Positions 37,851 through 49,140 of a DNA stretch of 64,000 nucleotides are shown here, piece by piece. The DNA is taken from NCBI GenBank assembly GCA_947683625.1, contig CANTUR010000193.1, positions 5,580,001 through 5,644,000 of the forward strand. The letters run 5' to 3'. Positions within the stretch are counted from its first letter, which is position 1. Each line of letters starts with the position of its first letter. The position numbers and the translations under genes are program-made. The notes below the pieces were generated by a model. It searched no databases, had not been told where the DNA came from, and worked only from the letters and a program-made list of their open reading frames with translations. This stretch comes from Mallotus nudiflorus. Taxonomy: Eukaryota > Streptophyta > Magnoliopsida > Malpighiales > Euphorbiaceae.

Positions 37851-38674
37851 TGATGGGAATTGTAGGTTTCATCAATTAACTCCCCAATAGCAAGAATACT
37901 ATGATAAGTTGAATTGAAAGAAAACTAGAAATTACCAATTTAATCCACAAATTCGGATCGTTCAAAGATTGAAGTAAGAAGATAGATGCTACTTAACCCC
38001 TTTACCAACAAGGATAAAGATACTAAGATAGACTTTGAATTTCCTCTTATGCCACAAACAAGAATGTTTGATAAATAACAAGAAAACAAAGATTTAGATT
38101 TTGACACCACAAGCTAGAATAAAGCTTGATAAGTCACAAAGTTTATGCAAGAAATTAAAGACAAAATTCCTCACAATAAAACTCAAACAAAGTTATAATT
38201 CATATATCAAATTCATTCATGCTACAAAAGAAAGAAAAGGACTTGTTTATATAGAGTACAAGTCCATGCTCACACTACTAAAATAGACTCACACACATAG
38301 GATTACTTTGACTCTTAAATGGCCTTAATAGCCATTACCCACATTAATAGCCATTACTTGGTATTGATTACCCCATTAACTTTAGTAACCACTACCCATA
38401 ATAATAGCCATTACTTGGTATTAATTACCCTATTAACTTGTATATGGTGGCTACATGTAACCCTAATTATTATTAACACAAAAACAAGTTAAATATTATT
38501 CCCTGGGCCTCCATGGATGCCTTATTGGGCTGAAATTCTTGGGCTTTCCAAATGTCCTTAATTAAACCCAATATGGCTTCTTGAAGCTTCTTGGACTTGG
38601 ACCTTGTGATTGGGCCTTCTTGTACCATTAATGGATCTTGGATCTCTTTAGGCTTTGAACTTGGATTCACATCA
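37851..38674 (-). repeat. A2 3' LTR
   Basis: 824 bp. On the plus strand it begins TGATGGGAATTG and ends GATTCACATCA. It contains the gag-pol C-terminal codons (stop at 38473). Confidence 0.95.
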
Positions 38675-41600
38675 TTCCCCCTTTCTTCAAAAGGATTTGT
38701 CCTCAAATCAGCTCCATCATCTTTATCACCTAAATCAAACAAAGACAAGTCACTAACATTAAAAGTAGCACTAACATTGCCATACTCACTTGGAAGTTCT
38801 AGCTTGTAGGCATTGTTGTTGATGCGTTGAAGCACTTTAAAAGGACCATCTCCTCTTGGCATAAGCTTTGATTTCCTTTGGTTAGGAAATCTTTCCTTCC
38901 TCAAGTGCACCCACACCCAATCTCCGGGCTCAAAAATGACTTGCTTCCTCCCCTTGTTGTGTTGCTTTTCATATTGGAGTGTCTTCTTCTCAATGTTTGC
39001 ATGCACCCTCTCATGCAAAGTCTTGATGAACTCAGCTTTTTGTTTCCCCTCTAGATTAGCTTTTTCCAATGGCAATGGTAGTAAATCTAATGGAGTCATT
39101 GGGTTGAATCCATACACAACTTCAAATGGTGAGCAATTTGTTGAACCATGCACACTCCTATTGTAAGCAAATTCCACATGTGGCAAACATTCTTCCCAAT
39201 TCTTCAGATTTCTTTGGATGACAGCCCTCAAAAGTGTTGAAAGTGTCCTATTGACCACCTCCGTTTGTCCATCCGTTTGTGGATGACAAGTTGTAGAATA
39301 CAAAAGCTTTGTCCCCATCTTTCCCCAAAGAGTCTTCCAAAAGTGACTTAGGAATTTGACATCCCTATCACTCACAATGGTCCTTGGCACTCCATGTAGC
39401 CTAACAATCTCCTTGAAGAATAGATTGGCAATATGGGTTGCATCATCCGTCTTGTGACATGGAATGAAATGTGCCATTTTGCTAAACCTGTCCACAACAA
39501 CAAAAATGGAATCTCTCCCTCCCTTGGACCTAGGTAATCCTAAAACAAAATCCATAGAAATGTCTACCCAAGGTTCATTTGGTATGGTAAGAGGTGTATA
39601 CAAACCATGAGGCATTGCTTTGGATTTGGCTTGTTTGCAAGTAATGCATTTCTCACAAATTCTCTTAACATCCCTTTTCATGTGTGGCCAAAAGAAATGG
39701 TCACCCAACACATCCAAAGTTTTCTTAATCCCAAAATGCCCCATTAAACCTCCGCTATCTGCCTCTCTCACAAGTAATTCTCTTAAAGAACTTTGTGGCA
39801 CACACAATTTGTTTTCCCGAAAAAGAAAACCATCAAACTTATAGAACTTATCAAAACCCCCTTTCTCACATGCCCCATAAACATTAGCAAAATCAGGATC
39901 ATTAGAATAAAGATCTTTGATGTATTCAAATCCTAATAATTTTGCATCAAGTTTAGAGATCAAGGCATACCTTCTTGATAATGCATCGGCCACCACATTT
40001 TCTTTCCCTTGTTTGTACTTAATGATGTACGGAAAGGATTCAATGAATTCCACCCATTTTGCATGTCTCTTGTTGAGCTTTCCTTGTCCTTTGAGATACT
40101 TCAAGGACTCATGATCAGTGTGAATTATGAATTCTTTGTAACCAAGGTAATGCTGCCATGTCCTTAGAACCCTCACCAATGCATAGAACTCCTTGTCATA
40201 TGTAGGGTAGTTTAGACTTGCTCCACTTAGCTTTTCGCTAAAGAATGCTATGGGCTTGCCTTCTTGCATCAAAACTCCTCCAATACCTATGCCACTTGCA
40301 TCGCACTCAATCTCAAAAGGTTTAGTAAAATTTGGCAAAGATAACAAGGGTGCAGAACTTAATTTGTCTTTTAGCAAGTTAAAAGCCTCATCTTGTTCAA
40401 TTCCCCACTTAAAACCAACATTCTTTTTGATGCATTCAGTTAAAGGTGCAGCTATGGTAGAAAATTTTTTAATGAACCTTCTATAAAAGCTAGCTAAACC
40501 ATGAAAGCTTCTTGCATCACTTACACTTGTGGGTGTTGGCCATTCTCTAATTACTTTTACCTTTTCTTGATCAACATGAATGCCCTTGTCATTGACAATA
40601 TATCCAAGAAAAGTAATTTCATTAGTGCAAAAACAGCATTTCTTTAGATTAGCATACAACTTCTCTTCTCTAAGCACATCAAAAACACAAGTCAAATGTT
40701 GTACATGCTCATCTAAATTTTTGCTATAAACCAAGATATCATCAAAATAGACAACAACAAATTTGCCTATGAATGCTCTTAAAACATGATTCATCAATCT
40801 CATGAAAGTGCTTGGTGCATTAGTTAAACCAAAAGGCATTACTAACCACTCATATAAACCATGTTTAGTTTTAAAAGCTGTTTTCCATTCATCACCTTCT
40901 CTCATTCTAATTTGATGATAACCAGATTTCAAATCAATTTTTGAAAACAAATATGAACCATGCAATTCATCCAACATGTCATCTAGCCTAGGAATGGGAT
41001 GTCTATACTTCACCGTGATTTTGTTGATGGCACGACAATCAACACACATCCTCCAAGTTCCATCTTTCTTAGGCACTAACAAGATGGGTACGACACATGG
41101 ACTCATGCTTTCACGAACATAACCCTTCTCCATAAGCTCACTGACTTGCTTTTGGATTTCCTTGGTCTCCTCTGGATTACATCTATATGCTGGTCTATTT
41201 GGAATGCTTGCTCCAGGTATGAAATCAATTTGGTGCTCAATGCCTCTTTTAGGTGGCAAACCATTTGGAATTTCTTCTGGAAATAAATCTTCATAAACCT
41301 GCAAAAGATCAACAACAACACTAGGCAAACCATTGGTTATTTCGTTAGAAATATGCAAAATCTCCTTGTACATAAGCACAAGCATGTGTTGCCTCAAAAG
41401 CATAGCTTCCTTCACATCACTCATTTTTGCATAAACACTCATTTTTCTTTCATTTGAACCTTCCTTGTTTTCTCTCACCATGTGTTTCCCATTTTGGTAA
41501 AGAGAATTGGAATTTTTAGGTTCACTCATCTCACCTTTTTCTTTACTCTCAAAGGTTTCCCTTCCCAAAGAATTTCCCAATGAAGAACCCATTTCTTCAT

Positions 41601-43230
41601 ATTGTTGCTTAATGCGCATTTGGTCTTCAAAAATCTGATTTGGAGTTAATGGTCCAAGGTTAAACCTTTTTCCATCCATAATCAAAGTATACATATTTTT
41701 GAATCCATCATGATTAGCCCTTCTATCATGTTGCCAAGGTCTCCCCAACAACATATGTCCGGCCAACATTGGTAACACATCACACAACACCTCATCCTTA
41801 TATCTACCAATTTGAAAAGAAATTAGAACTTGCTTATTTACCTTTACAACTCCACTTTCATTAAGCCATTGCAACTTGTATGGTCTTGGGTGCTTGGTAG
41901 TAGGCAACTTCAATTTCTCCACTAGCAAAGTGCTTGCTACATTAGTACAACTTCCACTATCCACAATCATGTTGCACAACTTGTTAGAAATCAAACAATG
42001 AGTATGAAACAAATTTTCCCTTTGCTCCCTATGGACATCATGTTTATTTTGCAAACTCAATGTTCTTTGAACAACAAGATTATCTCCCTTAGCACATTCA
42101 ACATCACTACAATCTTCTAAAGAAGGCATATCATCATTACTATCCCCCTCACTCTCTGATTCAATATCACCATCCCTTAGAATCATAGCTTTCTTATTTG
42201 GACATTCCCTAGCAATGTGCCCATGACCCAAACACTTAAAACATTTTATTCCCCTAGTTTGGGCTGGTTGATTCTCACCCTTTCCCTTATTACCCAAGTC
42301 AATTTTAGGTTTATTTTCTTCCACTTTTGACTTGTTAAAAGGTTTATCATCCTTTTTCCCCCAAGAAGTTTTCCAAGAAGAAGAAGAACCCACATTTGGT
42401 TTAGAATCATACCTCTTTCCTTTCAATTGCCTTTCCACTTTCATGGCCAAATTCACCATATCTTCAATCTCCACATAATGTTGCAAATCAACAACATCAG
42501 CAATGTTTTTGTTTAGCCCTCTCAAAAACCTTGCCATGGTAGCTTCACAATCTTCTACCACATTTGCTCTAATCATAGCCTTCTCCATTTCTTTATGATA
42601 TTCCTCAACACTCATGGATCCTTGAATTAGAGTTTGTAACCTTTGATGAAGCTCTCTATAGTAATGGCTTGGAACAAACCTCTTTCTCATGATTTGCTTC
42701 ATTTCCCTCCAAGACTCCACGGGTCTTTCTCCATATCTACGTCTTTCCTTGCAAAATTGATCCCACCAAACAATTGCATAATCACTAAACTCTACAGCGG
42801 CAAGTTTTACCTTTTTCTCCTCCGAATAATTGTGACATTCGAAGATGAGTTCCACTTTCCTCTCCCATTCAAGGTACACATCTGGATCATTTCTTCCTTG
42901 GAATGAAGGAATCTTCATTTTGATGCTTCCAAGGTTGCGATCAACATCATCTTTAGGACGTCCTCTCCTAGCTTGTCTCCTAGGATTGATTTGTTGTCCC
43001 ACCAAGGTGACTTGATCATCATCCAATTCATCCTCTCCTTCATAGTCCTCTTGGTCAATTGGTGGACGTCTCCTTTCTTTAGGCTCTCCTTGTAATTGGT
43101 TAAGGATGCCATCATGCCTCTCCAATTTCTCATTGACTCCCGCCATCATGTTAAACATTCTTTCGAATTGTTGTTGCATAGCTTGAATCACATGATCATT
43201 TGTAGAAGAAGAACTTGTGTCTTTTGACAT
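38473..43230 (-). CDS. A2 gag-pol polyprotein, full length, integrase His lost
   Basis: 1,585-aa frame, same length as A1, starting at the ATG at 43230 (MSKDTSSSS). Domains are as in A1: gag region, CCHC knuckle near 330-343, protease DSGS near 424, reverse transcriptase YFDD near 828, RNase H near 977, and integrase with MDF, SDR and E1324 in D-D-35-E spacing. One oddity stands out: residue 1158, the first His of the integrase HHCC zinc finger in A1, A3 and both B copies (EAHxGG), is Asp here (codon GAT, 39757-39759). The frame is therefore readable, but integrase could be impaired. Other private changes are mild (C-V-V-P-I in RT, L-Y-Q-N in the gag-pol linker). The last 67 residues lie in the 3' LTR. 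Confidence 0.93.
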   Translation of the reverse strand: MSKDTSSSSTNDHVIQAMQQQFERMFNMMAGVNEKLERHDGILNQLQGEPKERRRPPIDQEDYEGEDELDDDQVTLVGQQINPRRQARRGRPKDDVDRNLGSIKMKIPSFQGRNDPDVYLEWERKVELIFECHNYSEEKKVKLAAVEFSDYAIVWWDQFCKERRRYGERPVESWREMKQIMRKRFVPSHYYRELHQRLQTLIQGSMSVEEYHKEMEKAMIRANVVEDCEATMARFLRGLNKNIADVVDLQHYVEIEDMVNLAMKVERQLKGKRYDSKPNVGSSSSWKTSWGKKDDKPFNKSKVEENKPKIDLGNKGKGENQPAQTRGIKCFKCLGHGHIARECPNKKAMILRDGDIESESEGDSNDDMPSLEDCSDVECAKGDNLVVQRTLSLQNKHDVHREQRENLFHTHCLISNKLCNMIVDSGSCTNVASTLLVEKLKLPTTKHPRPYKLQWLNESGVVKVNKQVLISFQIGRYKDEVLCDVLPMLAGHMLLGRPWQHDRRANHDGFKNMYTLIMDGKRFNLGPLTPNQIFEDQMRIKQQYEEMGSSLGNSLGRETFESKEKGEMSEPKNSNSLYQNGKHMVRENKEGSNERKMSVYAKMSDVKEAMLLRQHMLVLMYKEILHISNEITNGLPSVVVDLLQVYEDLFPEEIPNGLPPKRGIEHQIDFIPGASIPNRPAYRCNPEETKEIQKQVSELMEKGYVRESMSPCVVPILLVPKKDGTWRMCVDCRAINKITVKYRHPIPRLDDMLDELHGSYLFSKIDLKSGYHQIRMREGDEWKTAFKTKHGLYEWLVMPFGLTNAPSTFMRLMNHVLRAFIGKFVVVYFDDILVYSKNLDEHVQHLTCVFDVLREEKLYANLKKCCFCTNEITFLGYIVNDKGIHVDQEKVKVIREWPTPTSVSDARSFHGLASFYRRFIKKFSTIAAPLTECIKKNVGFKWGIEQDEAFNLLKDKLSSAPLLSLPNFTKPFEIECDASGIGIGGVLMQEGKPIAFFSEKLSGASLNYPTYDKEFYALVRVLRTWQHYLGYKEFIIHTDHESLKYLKGQGKLNKRHAKWVEFIESFPYIIKYKQGKENVVADALSRRYALISKLDAKLLGFEYIKDLYSNDPDFANVYGACEKGGFDKFYKFDGFLFRENKLCVPQSSLRELLVREADSGGLMGHFGIKKTLDVLGDHFFWPHMKRDVKRICEKCITCKQAKSKAMPHGLYTPLTIPNEPWVDISMDFVLGLPRSKGGRDSIFVVVDRFSKMAHFIPCHKTDDATHIANLFFKEIVRLHGVPRTIVSDRDVKFLSHFWKTLWGKMGTKLLYSTTCHPQTDGQTEVVNRTLSTLLRAVIQRNLKNWEECLPHVEFAYNRSVHGSTNCSPFEVVYGFNPMTPLDLLPLPLEKANLEGKQKAEFIKTLHERVHANIEKKTLQYEKQHNKGRKQVIFEPGDWVWVHLRKERFPNQRKSKLMPRGDGPFKVLQRINNNAYKLELPSEYGNVSATFNVSDLSLFDLGDKDDGADLRTNPFEERGNDVNPSSKPKEIQDPLMVQEGPITRSKSKKLQEAILGLIKDIWKAQEFQPNKASMEAQGIIFNLFLC
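38675..38688 (-). promoter_or_regulatory. A2 polypurine tract
   Basis: Minus strand GAAGAAAGGGGGAA next to the 3' LTR, identical to A1. Confidence 0.88.
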
Positions 43231-44001
43231 GATTGTAAAACCTAAAATTTTAACAAAAGAAAATAGAAAGAAACAATCTCACAACACTCCCTCACGTGTT
43301 TCACTCAAAATTGATGTATACCACTCGTGTTTACACTCAATTTTGGCTTTTTCTCTAATGATGTCACACTCTTGCCTTTTACCTCTCAAATTTGCCTTTT
43401 GATTTCTTAGATTAACTAAGTTTCTCAATCAAACAAAATTCAAGAATGTAGTAATCAATGATAAAAAATAAGGTAGGCTAACAAGAAAATAATAAGGTAG
43501 GCTTAAAGAAAAGAACAATTTGTAACAAATAGGCTAATAGAAATGAAAAACAAAGATAGATTATCAAAGAACACAAAGAAACAGAATTATAAAGATCATC
43601 AAAGAACACAAAGAGACGTAATTATAAAGATCATCAAAGAACACAAAGAGAAAGAATTATAAAGATAGATCTCAATGGAATATGAAGAGTCAATTTTTTT
43701 TTAATGTAAATTGAGATCTAACATAGGAATATCAAAGATAACATATACTTTTTTATAGACGAATTTTTCTTTTCTTTTTTTTTTTTTGATATATGCACGA
43801 ATTGAAAGGTATCACAAAAATCTCAAAGATAACAACTTTTTTTTTTGATATCTGCAAACAAAATCTTGAGATAAGAAGAATAAAGATAAAAAAAATAACA
43901 AGAATAATAGATAGCAAGAAAGGTGCAAAATATAAGATGAACACAAGATATTGAGAACTAAAAGATAGTTTTGGATACGCAAACCTCAATCTTGAGCCAA
44001 T
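43231..44001 (-). other. A2 untranslated leader
   Basis: About 770 bp, AT-rich, with homopolymer T/A runs near 43700 and 43780-43850. It is longer than in A1 because of a triplicated 35-bp unit and a partial duplication of the segment ending in the GATATC-poly(A) motif (43780-43850). No coding signal. Confidence 0.8.
43563..43667 (-). repeat. 35-bp tandem repeat, three copies, in the A2 leader
   Basis: Copies start at 43563, 43598 and 43633, each reading ATCAAAGAACACAAAGA then a variable base pair and ATTATAAAGAT. A1 and A3 have a single copy at the matching place, so the expansion is private to the A2 lineage. Confidence 0.88.
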
Positions 44002-44013
44002 GCTTTGATACCA
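44002..44013 (-). promoter_or_regulatory. A2 primer-binding site
   Basis: Minus strand TGGTATCAAAGC, four bases inside the 5' LTR end. It has one mismatch (A for G at position 9) to the Met-tRNA match found in A1, A3 and B1. Confidence 0.88.
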
Positions 44014-44017
44014 CTTA

Positions 44018-44841
44018 TGATGGGAATTGTAGGTTTCATCAATTAACTCCCCAATAGCAAGAATACTATGATAAGTTGAATTGAAAGAAAACTAGAAATT
44101 ACCAATTTAATCCACAAATTCGGATCGTTCAAAGATTGAAGTAAGAAGATAGATGCTACTTAACCCCTTTACCAACAAGGATAAAGATACTAAGATAGAC
44201 TTTGAATTTCCTCTTATGCCACAAACAAGAATGTTTGATAAATAACAAGAAAACAAAGATTTAGATTTTGACACCACAAGCTAGAATAAAGCTTGATAAG
44301 TCACAAAGTTTATGCAAGAAATTAAAGACAAAATTCCTCACAATAAAACTCAAACAAAGTTATAATTCATATATCAAATTCATTCATGCTACAAAAGAAA
44401 GAAAAGGACTTGTTTATATAGAGTACAAGTCCATGCTCACACTACTAAAATAGACTCACACACATAGGATTACTTTGACTCTTAAATGGCCTTAATAGCC
44501 ATTACCCACATTAATAGCCATTACTTGGTATTGATTACCCCATTAACTTTAGTAACCACTACCCATAATAATAGCCATTACTTGGTATTAATTACCCTAT
44601 TAACTTGTATATGGTGGCTACATGTAACCCTAATTGTTATTAACACAAAAACAAGTTAAATATTATTCCTTGGGCCTCCATGGATGCCTTATTGGGCTGA
44701 AATTCTTGGGCTTTCCAAATGTCCTTAATTAAACCCAATATGGCTTCTTGAAGCTTCTTGGACTTGGACCTTGTGATTGGGCCTTCTTGTACCATTAATG
44801 GATCTTGGATCTCTTTAGGCTTTGAACTTGGATTCACATCA
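44018..44841 (-). repeat. A2 5' LTR
   Basis: 824 bp, TG...CA ends. It contains a start-less copy of the gag-pol tail (44640-44837) and the TATA box at 44413-44420. Confidence 0.95.
44413..44420 (-). promoter_or_regulatory. Probable TATA box of the A2 5' LTR
   Basis: Minus strand TATATAAA, same context and LTR position as in A1. Confidence 0.72.
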
Positions 44842-44846
44842 TTCTA

Positions 44847-47800
44847 GATAATGCATCAGCAACCACATTCTCTTTACCTTGCTTGTACTTAATCACATAT
44901 GGAAATGTTTCTATGAACTCCACCCATTTGGCATGCCTACGGTTCAGCTTATCTTGACCCTTCAAATGCTTTAAACTTTCATGGTCAGTGTGTATCACAA
45001 ACTCCCTAGGCCACAAATAATGTTGCCAAGTTTGCAAAGCTCGAACCAATGCATATAATTCCTTATCATAAGTTGGATATTTCAAGGTTGCCCCACTTAA
45101 CTTTTCACTAAAATACATTAGTGGTCTTTGATCCTGCATCAAAACAGCTCCAATCCCTATGCCACTAGCATCACATTCAATCTCAAAAGTTTTATCAAAG
45201 TTAGGTAAAGCAAGTAGAGGTGCATTACATAATTTTGCCTTAAGTTCATTAAATGCATGTTCTTGTGCATCACCCCAAACAAATCCAACATTTTTCTTAA
45301 CTAATTCATTCAAAGGTGCAGCTATAGTGCTGAAATCTTTAATGAATCTCCTATAGAAACTAGCAAGCCCATGAAAACTTCTCACCTCACTAGCATTTTT
45401 AGGTTTTGGCCACTCTTTAATAGCCCTAACCTTCTCCTCATCAACCTCTATGCCTTGACTAGATACAACAAAACCAAGAAAATTAACCTTATTCATGCAA
45501 AAACTACACTTTTTAAGGTTTGCATACAACTTTTCTTGTCTAAGTGTTTCTAGTACAATTCGCACATGCATAACATGATCATCTAAACACTTAGAGTAAA
45601 TTAGAATATCATCAAAGTAAACAACAACAAATTTACCTAAGTAATTTCGCAACACATGGTTCATCAATCGCATGAATGTGCTAGGTGCATTAGTAAGACC
45701 AAAGGGCATAACAAGCCACTCATACAACCCATACTTAGTCTTAAAAGCTGTTTTCCATTCATCACCAACATTCATTCGAATTTGATAATAACCAGATTTC
45801 AAGTCTATTTTAGTGAACAAACAAGAACCATATAACTCATCAAGCATATCATCTAATCTAGGAATAGGATGACGATACTTTACAGTGATTTTATTGATGG
45901 CTCTGCAATCCACACACATCCTCCATGTTCCATCCTTCTTTGGCACAAGAATGACAGGAACCGAACAAGGACTAAGACTTTCCCTCACATACCCTTTAGC
46001 TAGCAACTCCTCCACTTGTGTTTGGATCTCCTTTGTTTCTCTTGGATTTGCTCTATATGCTGGTCGATTGGGTATGGCTGCCCCAGGAATGAAGTCAATT
46101 TGATGTTCTATGCCTCTAATTGGGGGTAATCCACTAGGCATCTCTTTGGGAAACACATCTTTAAATTCCTGCAAAAGATCAACAAACACACTAGGCAAAG
46201 ATGGGTTAAGTTCATTAGTTGCCAAATAAGCCCCTTTGTACAAAAGTACAAATATAGGCCGATTAGCATACAAGGCCTGTCTACCCTCACTTGTCCTAGC
46301 TATTAAACTCAAATTCTTTTCTTTTTTCTCTCTAGGCTGAATCTCTTCTTTTATTTTTCCCTCTTTCTTTTCACTCTCTAAAGAATTTTTCTTACTCTCT
46401 TTTTCTTTCTTTTCAGCCTCCACTCTCATTCTTTCCATTTTACAATGGTCTTCATACACCTCCTTTGAAGAAAGCGATGTTAATATGATCTTACGCCCAT
46501 CCTTGGTAAAGTGATACCGATTGAGGTACCCATCATGCTTGGTCTTTCTATCAAATTGCCATGGTCTACCAAGCAAAATATCTCCAGCATGCATAGGAAC
46601 TACATCACACAATTGCTCATCATAATATTTACCAATTGAAAAGGAAATAATAGATTGTCTATTTACCTTGACCTCTCCACAATCATTAAGCCATTGAAGT
46701 TTGTATGGTCGTGGGTGTGGTATAGTAGATAGCCCCAATCTACTAATTAAGAATGAGCTCACTGCATTGGTGCAACTCCCTCCATCAACAATCATAAGAC
46801 ATGCCTTGCCTTGCACATGACACCTTGTATGGAATAAGTTGTCTCGTTGCTCTTCAATGCAATCTTCCTTTATTTGAGTACTAAGAGCACGCCTTGTAAC
46901 CAGCATGTCACCTTTGATTGGCTCCTCTATACTCCCATCACTACAACTTTCCAATTCAGGCATCTCATCCTTATCACTTTCATTATTGCCCTCTTCTTCA
47001 TCAGTCACAATTTCCCCATTCCTTATGGTCATAGTTCTCTTATTAGGGCAATCTTTGCTCACATGACCTACTCCTTGACACTTCCAACACTTAATGTCTC
47101 TATTTCTCCCTTTAGCCTCATTGGTTTTGATTTTGTCCTTAGAGACCGAATCTGTCTTCCCTTTAGCAACCTCATGAGCAACCTTATTCCCACCCCTATA
47201 ATCACTCTTTCCATCCTTTTTCCAATTAAAATTAGAGCTAGAATAGGATTTGGAATTGTACCTTGTCGCCCCTCTTCCTTGGAGTTGCCTTTCTATCTTG
47301 ACGGCCATGTGCACCATCTCTTCTAAATCTTCATATTTGTGTAAATCTACTCGGTCAGATATGTCTTTGTTTAGACCAGCCAAGAAGCGTGCCATAGTGA
47401 TCTCCACATCTTCATCTATATCAGCCCTAGTCATGAGCATCTCCATCTCTTTATGGTAATCATCCACACTCTTACTACCTTGTTTAAGAACTTGAAGTTT
47501 TTGTACAAGTTCCCTATGATAGTGTTTGGGCACAAATCGCTTCCTCATTACAACCTTGAGCTCAGGCCAATTATCAATTGGGTACTCCAAATTCCTTCGC
47601 CTATTAATCACCAAATGGTCCCACCAAGCAATAGCATAATCAGAAAATTGAGTAACTGCCAATTTTACCTTCTTTTCCTCGCTAAATTGATGGCAATCAA
47701 ATATAAGCTCCAATTGCTTCTCCCATTGTAAATAGGACTCCGGATCTGATTTACCTTGAAAGTTAGGTATCTTATGTTTGATGCTTCCCAAATTTTGATC

Positions 47801-48133
47801 TACATTATCTTCATTGCCTCGGTTTCTTCCATTGTATGGAACCGGTTCTAACCTTCCTCTTCCTCTACCTCGGCCTTGTCTACCTCCACCTCTTGGTACT
47901 ACTTCTGCATAGGCCTCATCTTTATCCTCATTGTCAACATTGCCTTCTATTTCCTCATTATGATTTGGTGTTGTTGCCCTTTCAACCGCTCCTAGCCTTG
48001 TATCCATGCGGTTTAATCTCTCCATTATAGTCTCAAAATTTGTATTCATACGTTCAAATTGCCTTTGTTGAGCCTCACGGAGCAAAGTTTCATCAACTTT
48101 AGCCTCACCTTTATTTTCACCTTGGTTTGACAT
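44847..48133 (-). pseudogene. B1 gag-pol, N-terminal part (gag to RNase H)
   Basis: The first ~1,095 codons of B1 gag-pol, starting at the ATG at 48133 (MSNQGENKGEAK). Gag has an N-terminal QQRQFERM stretch of possible coiled coil, an Arg/Gly-rich patch (GGGRQGRGRGRGR), the capsid-like region with WWDHL and RKRFVPKHYHREL, and a CCHC knuckle C349-C362. The protease motif reads DGGS rather than the DSGS of family A; plant CRM-type elements are known with either form. RT has YFDD at 839-842, followed by RNase H (ECDASG, TDHESL). The part stops at ALSR, where A2 is inserted; the frame then runs a few codons into the A2 LTR and stops at 44834. It is otherwise free of stops, so a gag-PR-RT-RNaseH protein without integrase is conceivable. 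Confidence 0.92.
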
Positions 48134-49126
48134 TGCTGTAAAAGAATGTTAGAAACAATAATAATAATAATTTAAAATCCTCACAAGCACTCCCTCACGT
48201 GTTTGCACTCAAATGATGTGGGTGGTCACTCATGTTTAACTCAATTTGATGTTTCACTCGACTTCCTCTCACCACTCAAGCTAATTCTTTTATGTTCTTA
48301 GGTGAATCACACTTTTAGAACAAATCAATTAGATTGAAGCAATATTCAAGTAGAACTTTCAAAAGTGAAATTTTCAAAACAAGTTTGAGGCAATTCGGTT
48401 AAAAAAAAAAACAACAATTCAGAAGCAATAAAATAGGAAAACTCAAAAAGATGCAAAAGACATGTGAAAGAAATACAAAGATCTTCTAGAATAGAAAAGA
48501 AAACGAATTTAGAAGTTATTTTAAGGAGAAAAGTCAAATTTGCCTCAATAAGTAATATTCCTTAATGAGCAAGTATTGTAAAGATATGCAAAATCCTTAA
48601 TAGACAAGTAATACAAGATATGACAAGATCTAGTTAGATATGTCAATTATAAACCAAATAGGATTAGGAAACCAAAATCAGACCTGATGAGGATATTAAT
48701 CACTCAAACAATATTCCTTAATGAGCAAGGAATGGAAGGAAATGTAAATCAGACCTAATTAGGATATAAATCACTCAAGAATCTTAATTCTTCCTTTTCT
48801 AATAACTTTCTCTCTTTTTTTTCATGAATTTTTTTTTTATTTTTTTTGCTTTTTTTTTTCAAATTTCTTCTCTTTTTTTTTTTTTTTGCACGAATTTTTT
48901 TTTTTTTAATTTCAACTATGAACACAAATCTAAATTTCAGAATGCAAAACAATTGACTGACCTAAAGGGAAAAACAAAAATCAAGACTAACAAACAAGAA
49001 CAAAGAACAAAACACAAGAATGAAGAACAAAAATAAATAAGAACGATTTTAAAAGAATAAGAAAAACATAAGAAATCAGGATTAAGAATAAAAATTATAA
49101 AAGATAAAACCTGATCTAGAGCCAAA
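48134..49126 (-). other. B1 untranslated leader
   Basis: About 990 bp between primer site and gag, AT-rich. A low-complexity stretch of long T runs (plus strand) lies at about 48815-48910. Repeats of a CCTTAATGAGCAAGxAAT motif are seen near 48560 and 48720. Short frames here have no support. Confidence 0.78.
48816..48911. repeat. Low-complexity T-rich tract
   Basis: Runs of 7-15 T broken by short words on the plus strand, within the B1 leader. Such runs are prone to slippage; similar tracts occur in the A1, A2 and A3 leaders. Confidence 0.85.
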
Positions 49127-49138
49127 GCTCTGATACCA
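49127..49138 (-). promoter_or_regulatory. B1 primer-binding site
   Basis: Minus strand TGGTATCAGAGC, two bases from the LTR end, followed by TTTGGCTC. Perfect initiator Met-tRNA type match. Confidence 0.92.
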
Positions 49139-49140
49139 AA

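Larger units (their letters stand above)
37851..44841 (-). mobile_element. A2: family A element nested in B1 gag-pol
   Basis: 6,991-bp full-length element on the minus strand with TTCTA target duplications, inserted between the RNase H and integrase parts of B1. The two 824-bp LTRs differ at only two bases (38470 region A/G and 38503 region C/T), so insertion is very recent. It is longer than A1 mainly because of extra leader sequence, including a 35-bp unit in triplicate. Gag-pol is full length but carries a changed integrase zinc-finger residue. Confidence 0.95.

Noticed and set aside
46847..47326. 159-aa plus-strand frame
   Set aside because: Antisense shadow of B1 gag; AT-rich coding DNA of this type leaves long reverse frames. 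No independent support.
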